Assembly: GCF_002086815.1 (NCBI RefSeq)
Contig: NZ_MVID01000026.1
Span: 1-64,000 of the forward strand
Length of the DNA stretch: 64,000 bases
Direction: 5' to 3'
From: Mycolicibacterium parafortuitum
Lineage (GTDB): Bacteria; Actinomycetota; Actinomycetes; Mycobacteriales; Mycobacteriaceae
The notes under the pieces are model-generated. The model ran no database searches. It was not told the origin of the DNA and was given only the letters and a program-made list of their open reading frames with translations. How positions within the stretch are numbered: position 1 is the stretch's first letter; the number at the start of each line of letters is the position of its first letter. Positions 59,656 through 64,000 of this stretch are shown one piece after another. The translations under genes and the position numbers were made by a program.

Positions 59656-60503
59656 CGGCTCGCTTCGGCCCGCTCGACGACGTTGGTCAGCAGGAACGCC
59701 CGGGTCAGCGGCCCGACCCCGCCGGGGTTCGGCGACACATGCCCGGCCACCTCCCACACGCCGGGGTGCACGTCGCCGACGAGCTTGCCCGCCTCGTCAC
59801 GGCTCACGCCGACGTCGACCACGGCCGCACCGGGTCGCACCATGTCGGCGGTGACCATGTGCGGCACCCCCGCCGCGGCGATGATGATGTCGGCTTCGCG
59901 GGTGATCTCCGGCAGATGCCGCGTCGCGGTGTGGCACAGCGTCACCGTCGCGTTCTCGGAGCGGCGGGTCAGCAGCAGCCCGAGCGGACGCCCGACGGTG
60001 ACACCGCGGCCGATCACGGCGACGTGCGCGCCGGCGATCTCGACCTCGTAGCGGCGCAGCAGGTGCACGATGCCGCGCGGGGTGCACGGCAGCGGCGCGG
60101 GCTCGTTGAGCACCAAGCGGCCCAGGTTGGTCGGGTGCAGTCCGTCGGCGTCCTTGCCCGGGTCGATGCGCTCGAGCGCGGCGTTCTCGTTCAGGTGCTT
60201 GGGCAGCGGCAGCTGCACGATGTAGCCGGTGCAGTCGGGGTTCGCGTTGAGCTCGTCGATGGTGTCCTCGAGCTGGGCCTGGGTGATGTCGACGGGCAGG
60301 TCACGCCGGATCGAGTTGATGCCGACCTTCGCGCAGTCGGCGTGCTTGCCACGGACGTAGGCCTGCGACCCCGGATCGTCGCCGACCAGCACCGTTCCGA
60401 GCCCGGGCGTGCGGCCCGCGTCGGTCAGACGCGCGACACGCTCTTTGAGGTCGACGAAGATCTCGTCGCGCGTGGCCTTGCCGTCCAAAGTAATCGCACC
60501 CAC
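59652..60503 (-). CDS. folD: Bifunctional methylene-THF dehydrogenase/methenyl-THF cyclohydrolase
   Basis: 283 residues. Catalytic Lys in SQAYVRGKHADCAKVGI, the substrate segment GYIVQLPLPKH, KDADGLHPTNLGRL, the NADP site VIGRGVTVGRPLGLLL, and the C-terminal PNPGGVGPLTRAFLL. It interconverts one-carbon folates. GTG 60503 is chosen because it gives the standard VGAITLDGKATRDEIF opening; ATGs at 60509 and 60512 are alternatives. Divergent from the old yellow enzyme gene. Confidence 0.95.
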   Translation of the reverse strand: MGAITLDGKATRDEIFVDLKERVARLTDAGRTPGLGTVLVGDDPGSQAYVRGKHADCAKVGINSIRRDLPVDITQAQLEDTIDELNANPDCTGYIVQLPLPKHLNENAALERIDPGKDADGLHPTNLGRLVLNEPAPLPCTPRGIVHLLRRYEVEIAGAHVAVIGRGVTVGRPLGLLLTRRSENATVTLCHTATRHLPEITREADIIIAAAGVPHMVTADMVRPGAAVVDVGVSRDEAGKLVGDVHPGVWEVAGHVSPNPGGVGPLTRAFLLTNVVERAEASR

Positions 60504-60542
60504 GCGCATCATTCTGTCAGCAACCGTGGCAAGCTCTGCGAC

Positions 60543-61748
60543 ATGACAGTCCCGCATGATGTGTTCAGTCCGGCCAAGCTGGGTCCGCTGACGCTGCGCA
60601 ACCGCATCATCAAGGCCGCCACGTTCGAAGCCTCGACCCCCAACGCGCTGGTCACCGAGGATCTGATCACCTATCACCGACTGCCCGCCGCGGGCGGAGT
60701 GGGCATGACGACGGTCGCCTACTGTGCGGTGGCGCCGGGTGGCCGCACCGACGGCTGGCAGCTGTGGATGCGCCCGGAAGCCGTGCCGGGACTGCGCCGG
60801 CTCACCGACGCCGTGCACGCCGAAGGCGCGGCGATCAGCGCGCAGATCGGCCACGCGGGCCCGGTCGCCAACGCCAGGACCAACAAGGCCACGGCGCTGG
60901 CGCCGGTGCGGTTCTTCAACCCGCTGTCGATGCGGTTCGCGAAGAAGGCGACCGCGGACGACATCCGCGAGGTGACCGAGGCCCACGCGAACGCGGCGCG
61001 GCTGGCCATCGACTCCGGCTTCGATGCGGTCGAGATCCATCTCGGCCACAACTACCTCGCTAGTTCGTTCCTGTCCCCGCTGATCAACCGGCGCACCGAC
61101 GAGTTCGGCGGGTCGCTGTACAACCGTGCCAAGGTGGCCCGCGGGGCGGTGCTGGCGGTCAAGGAGGCGGTCGGCGACCAGATCGCGGTCACCGCGAAGC
61201 TGAACATGTCCGATGGCGTGCGCGGCGGCATCCCGATCGAGGAGTCGCTGCAGACCGCGAAGTGGCTGGAGGAGGACGGCGGCCTCGACGCGATCGAGTT
61301 GACGGCAGGCAGCTCACTGCTCAACCCGATGTTCCTGTTCCGCGGCGACGCGCCGATCAAGGAGTTCGCCCGCAACTTCAAGCCCCCGCTGTCGTGGGGC
61401 ATGCGGATGACCGGCAAGAAGTTCATGCGGGAGTACCCGTACGAAGAGGCCTACCTGATGCGCGACGCGAAGAAGTTCCGCGAGGAGCTGACGCTGCCGA
61501 TCATCCTGCTCGGCGGTATCACCAACCGCGAGACCATGGACCGCGCGATGGCCGAGGGCTTCGACTTCGTCGCGATGGGACGCGCACTGCTCGCCGAACC
61601 CGACCTGCTGAACCGGATCAAGGCCGACAGCAGCGTGAAGTCGATCTGCGACCACTGCAACCTGTGCATGCCGACGATCTACAACCACACCTACTGTGTG
61701 CGCACCGGGATGCCGGGAACCCAGAAGCCGGTTAGTTCGGGCTTATGA
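60543..61748 (+). CDS. NADH:flavin oxidoreductase (old yellow enzyme family)
   Basis: 401 residues. FMN-binding TIM barrel: FSPAKLGPLTLRNRIIKAA, AISAQIGHAGP, DAVEIHLGHNYLASSFLSPLINRRTDEFGGSL, and the phosphate-binding end LLGGITNRETMDRAMAEGFDFVAMGRALLAEP. The C-terminal CDHCNLCMPTIY holds a Cys cluster reminiscent of the 2,4-dienoyl-CoA reductase group, but the following Fe-S and FAD domains are absent. Equivalent to Rv3359. Its 3' end overlaps the convergent TetR gene by 17 bp. Confidence 0.92.
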   Translation: MTVPHDVFSPAKLGPLTLRNRIIKAATFEASTPNALVTEDLITYHRLPAAGGVGMTTVAYCAVAPGGRTDGWQLWMRPEAVPGLRRLTDAVHAEGAAISAQIGHAGPVANARTNKATALAPVRFFNPLSMRFAKKATADDIREVTEAHANAARLAIDSGFDAVEIHLGHNYLASSFLSPLINRRTDEFGGSLYNRAKVARGAVLAVKEAVGDQIAVTAKLNMSDGVRGGIPIEESLQTAKWLEEDGGLDAIELTAGSSLLNPMFLFRGDAPIKEFARNFKPPLSWGMRMTGKKFMREYPYEEAYLMRDAKKFREELTLPIILLGGITNRETMDRAMAEGFDFVAMGRALLAEPDLLNRIKADSSVKSICDHCNLCMPTIYNHTYCVRTGMPGTQKPVSSGL

Positions 61749-62295
61749 GTGCCCTGGCGCAGTCGACGACGATGTCGTCGGCGCCGGCCGGGATGGCCTG
61801 ACGCGCCCGGAAGTGGCGCCGCGCGATCGCCGTGGGCACATCCATGATCGCGGCGGTGACCCGGCCGTTGTCGTCGGACAGGTCGGAGAGCACCTTGCGC
61901 AACTTGCGCTGCAAGCGTTTCCGGCGTGCGGCGATGGAGTCGGGCCACTCCCCCATCCCGAGTTCGTGCGGGCCGGCGAGCAGCACGTGCGCTTCGACCG
62001 GGTTCTCGCGGCACCATTGCAGGACGCGCAAAGCCCCGTCGACACAGCGTTGCTGCGGGTCGCCGTCGCTGGACAGCGCGTCGAGCACCTTCTCCTGGAA
62101 TCGTTCCTCGGTGCGCACCCACAGCTCACCGCAGAGCGCCGCGCGCGTCGGGAACCGGTGATAGACCGAGCCGCTGGGCGCACCGGTGTTGCGAGCCACC
62201 GCCGACATCGTCACGGCCGCAGGCCCTTCGGCGGCGAGCAGTTCCGCGGCGGTATCAAGCAGGACATCGACGGTGTATCGGGCAGGCCGCGGCAT
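61732..62295 (-). CDS. TetR-family transcriptional regulator
   Basis: 187 residues. N-terminal helix-turn-helix: LLDTAAELLAAEGPAAVTMSAVARNTGAPSGSVYHRFPTRAALCGELW. The C-terminal ligand region is helical with no recognised pocket. It begins just upstream of an AT-rich inverted repeat that may be its operator, and overlaps the 3' end of the convergent oxidoreductase gene. Confidence 0.92.
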   Translation of the reverse strand: MPRPARYTVDVLLDTAAELLAAEGPAAVTMSAVARNTGAPSGSVYHRFPTRAALCGELWVRTEERFQEKVLDALSSDGDPQQRCVDGALRVLQWCRENPVEAHVLLAGPHELGMGEWPDSIAARRKRLQRKLRKVLSDLSDDNGRVTAAIMDVPTAIARRHFRARQAIPAGADDIVVDCARALISPN

Positions 62296-62319
62296 TTCTC
62301 CACCATAAAATAGAGAAAT
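62294..62319. promoter_or_regulatory. Inverted repeat ATTTCTC-N12-GAGAAAT, likely TetR operator
   Basis: Perfect 7-bp arms at 62294-62300 and 62313-62319 separated by 12 bp, in an AT-rich patch overlapping the TetR start codon. Binding there would block its own transcription. Inferred from position and symmetry. Confidence 0.5.
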
Positions 62320-62574
62320 TCATCTAAAATGCGTCGCCCCCGCCGACCGGCCGCCGAACACCGTGCCCACCGATGCCAGCGGCACGCGATATCCGGTGCT
62401 CTCGCAGTCTTTTTCGACGTCACCACAGGCACACGCGCAACCTGGTCACCGGCACCGGTACAGCATGGGCGTGTCGCACCGTGAAGCACAGCCAGATAAC
62501 GGCGGCGCAACAGATCGCCTACACCATCAGGCGGCGACGTCACGGAAACCCGGCTACCGTTAGAGTTGGGCGCG
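62320..62574. other. Intergenic region without a recognised gene
   Basis: About 255 bp between the TetR gene and the FHA-ABC gene. Short open frames of 60-70 codons exist on the plus strand but lack ribosome sites and natural-looking protein sequence. A TANNNT element (TAGAGT, 62561-62566) near its end is a candidate promoter for the downstream gene. Confidence 0.4.
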
Positions 62575-62607
62575 ATGTTTAATGTCGCCGCCGGAGCGGC
62601 TCCGTGA
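62575..62607 (+). CDS. Possible 10-codon leader ORF overlapping the FHA-ABC start
   Basis: ATG 62575 opens a frame encoding MFNVAAGAAP and a TGA whose first bases overlap the GTG start of the next gene (GTGA, 62604-62607). A TAGAGT -10 candidate 8 bp upstream could make the transcript begin next to this ATG, so it would be translated leaderlessly and pass ribosomes to the transporter gene. Speculative. Confidence 0.3.
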   Translation: MFNVAAGAAP

Positions 62608-64000
62608 CCCGCCCAGGATCCCCTGCCCTGACCGTTCGCTACGACGGATCCACCCACACGTTCGCGGCAGGCAACGACGTCGTCGTCGGCCGGGATCTGC
62701 GGGCCGACGTCCGGATCGCCCACCCGTTGATCTCGCGCGCGCACCTCGTGCTGCGCTTCGATCAGGGCCGGTGGATCGCGATCGACAACGGCAGCCTCAA
62801 CGGCATGTACGTCAACGGCAGGCGGGTGCCTGCCGTTGACATCAACGACGGCGGGCAACTGCACATCGGTAATCCCGACGGACCGCTGCTGACCTTCGAG
62901 GTGGGCCGCCACCAGGGATCGGCGGGCACCCCGCCGACGACCGCGATGCCCGCGGCGCCCCGCCCGACCGGGCGTCCCCCGGTCCAGCGCCCGCAGACCG
63001 GACCGTCCAGCGGCCCGTACCAGCGGCCGCACACGTCGGCGACGTACCCGGCGCCGCCGGTGCCCCCGCCGCCGGTCGCGCCGCCGCACACCGCTCCGTC
63101 GCGGCCCGCCCCGGCCCCGCAGCCCATCTCGTCGCCGTCGATGGATCCGGTCACCGTGATGGGGCCCGCGGCCGCGCCCCGCTCGGGCGGCGGCGACAAC
63201 ATCGCGACGAGCATGTTGCGCATCCTGCGACCCGGCAAGCCCGCCGACGCGCCCGCCGGATCCATCAAGATCGGTCGCGCCAGCGACAACGACATCGTCA
63301 TCCCCGACGTGCTGGCCTCACGCCACCACGCGACACTGATCCCGACGCCCGCCGGCGCCGAGATCCGCGACAACCGCAGCATCAACGGCACGTTCGTCAA
63401 CGGGTCGCGGGTCGACAGCGCGATGCTCAACGAGGGTGACACCGTCACGATCGGCAACGTCGACCTGCTGTTCCGCGACGGAACGCTGGTGCGCCGCACC
63501 GAGACCGCGGCGGCGACCGCGACCGGCGGCCTCGACGTGCACGGCGTCACGTGGACCATCGAGAACAACAAGACGCTGCTCGACAACATCTCGATGTCGG
63601 CGCGGCCCGGCACGCTGACCGCGGTGATCGGCCCGTCGGGCGCGGGCAAGTCGACGTTCGCCCGGCTGGTCGCCGGCTACACCCACCCCACCACGGGGCA
63701 GGTGTCGTTCGAGGGCCACGACGTGCATGCCGAGTACGCGTCGCTGCGCTCCCGGATCGGGATGGTGCCGCAGGACGACGTGGTGCACGGCCAGCTGACG
63801 GTGCGCCAGGCGCTGATGTACGCCGCCGAGCTGCGGCTGCCGCCGGACACCACCAAGGCCGACCGTGAGAAGGTCGTCAACGAGGTGCTCGAAGAGCTCG
63901 AGATGACCAAGCACCTCGACACCCGCGTCGACAAGCTCTCCGGTGGTCAGCGCAAGCGCGCCTCGGTCGCCCTCGAGCTTCTGACCGGCCCGTCGCTGCT
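62604..64000 (+). CDS. FHA-domain ABC transporter (Rv1747-like), N-terminal part, truncated by window end
   Basis: 465 codons are visible. Residues about 1-100 form a first FHA domain (VVGRDLRADVRIAHPLISRAHLVL, NGSLNGMYVNG). A Pro-rich linker follows with Thr residues (PPTTAMP, DPVTVMGP) similar to the phosphosites of the M. tuberculosis protein. A second FHA domain spans about 205-295 (IKIGRASDNDIVIPDVLASRHHATL, NRSINGTFVNG). Then an ABCG-type ATPase: Walker A GPSGAGKSTFARLVAG and signature LSGGQRKRASVALELL. The membrane domain must lie beyond the window. FHA domains bind phosphothreonine, so a Ser/Thr kinase (PknF in M. tuberculosis) probably controls export. GTG 62604 follows GGAG. Confidence 0.93.
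   Translation, partial: MTRPGSPALTVRYDGSTHTFAAGNDVVVGRDLRADVRIAHPLISRAHLVLRFDQGRWIAIDNGSLNGMYVNGRRVPAVDINDGGQLHIGNPDGPLLTFEVGRHQGSAGTPPTTAMPAAPRPTGRPPVQRPQTGPSSGPYQRPHTSATYPAPPVPPPPVAPPHTAPSRPAPAPQPISSPSMDPVTVMGPAAAPRSGGGDNIATSMLRILRPGKPADAPAGSIKIGRASDNDIVIPDVLASRHHATLIPTPAGAEIRDNRSINGTFVNGSRVDSAMLNEGDTVTIGNVDLLFRDGTLVRRTETAAATATGGLDVHGVTWTIENNKTLLDNISMSARPGTLTAVIGPSGAGKSTFARLVAGYTHPTTGQVSFEGHDVHAEYASLRSRIGMVPQDDVVHGQLTVRQALMYAAELRLPPDTTKADREKVVNEVLEELEMTKHLDTRVDKLSGGQRKRASVALELLTGPSL

Overview
The window is very GC-rich, uses GTG starts freely, has translationally coupled ATGA/GTGA overlaps, and carries a gene set typical of a fast-growing Mycobacterium (Mycolicibacterium). From memory, many blocks match the M. 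tuberculosis core order: add-deoA-cdd and sdhCDAB (Rv3313c-Rv3319), sigJ (Rv3328c), an aminotransferase (Rv3329), dacB1 (Rv3330), a YihY protein and trpS (Rv3335c-Rv3336c), metZ-metX-methyltransferase (Rv3340-Rv3342), DUF3017-folD (Rv3355c-Rv3356c) and an old yellow enzyme (Rv3359). Accessory genes sit between these blocks. Assignments rest on reading the translated sequence; no database search was run.

Layout. 1-888: 3' end of a repeat protein with DxDxDGY calcium-binding-type repeats. 0.9-3.2 kb: F420-type LLM oxidoreductase and a divergent conserved protein. 3.2-9.7 kb (minus strand): a GntR-headed catabolic operon (lipoprotein, two permeases, ATPase, aldehyde dehydrogenase, crotonase). 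9.9-12.7 kb: nucleoside salvage (cdd-deoA-add). 13-16.4 kb: succinate dehydrogenase. 16.4-25.3 kb: accessory enzymes (aldo-keto reductase, four alpha/beta hydrolases) with three regulators (large LuxR ATPase, ECF sigma factor, CGNR protein). 25.3-30.5 kb: AI-2E-type transporter, carboxymuconolactone-decarboxylase-like protein, SigJ (ECF41), APC permease, universal stress protein.

30.7-38.2 kb is one 2503-residue exported protein: signal peptide, acidic linker, five cadherin-like/VCBS repeats, at least three beta-propeller-like regions, another cadherin-like module and a C-terminal serine-hydrolase domain. Its 3' two-thirds is visibly richer in A/T than its surroundings. It is the most unusual object here.

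38.6-43.1 kb: amine or amino-acid catabolism (aldehyde dehydrogenase, Lrp regulator, class III aminotransferase, SMP-30-like protein). 43.3-47.9 kb: small secreted protein, GAF-LuxR regulator and two acyl-CoA ligases. 47.9-55.7 kb: a 51-codon small gene, metallophosphoesterase, D,D-carboxypeptidase, YihY membrane protein, trpS, secreted lipase, exonuclease III and another alpha/beta hydrolase. 55.7-59.1 kb: a SAM-IV riboswitch controlling metZ-metX-methyltransferase. 59.1-59.4 kb: two copies of a 63-bp palindromic intergenic repeat. 59.4-62.3 kb: DUF3017, folD, an old yellow enzyme and a TetR regulator. 62.6 kb to the end: 5' part of an FHA-domain ABC transporter (Rv1747-like), possibly preceded by a tiny overlapping leader ORF.

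Regulatory signals include a TGTCACG-N16-CGTC promoter before the carboxymuconolactone-decarboxylase-like gene next to sigJ, which fits the known ECF41 logic; a perfect 12-bp palindrome before the GntR gene; and inverted repeats before the CGNR and TetR genes. No tRNA, rRNA, insertion sequence or CRISPR array was seen.
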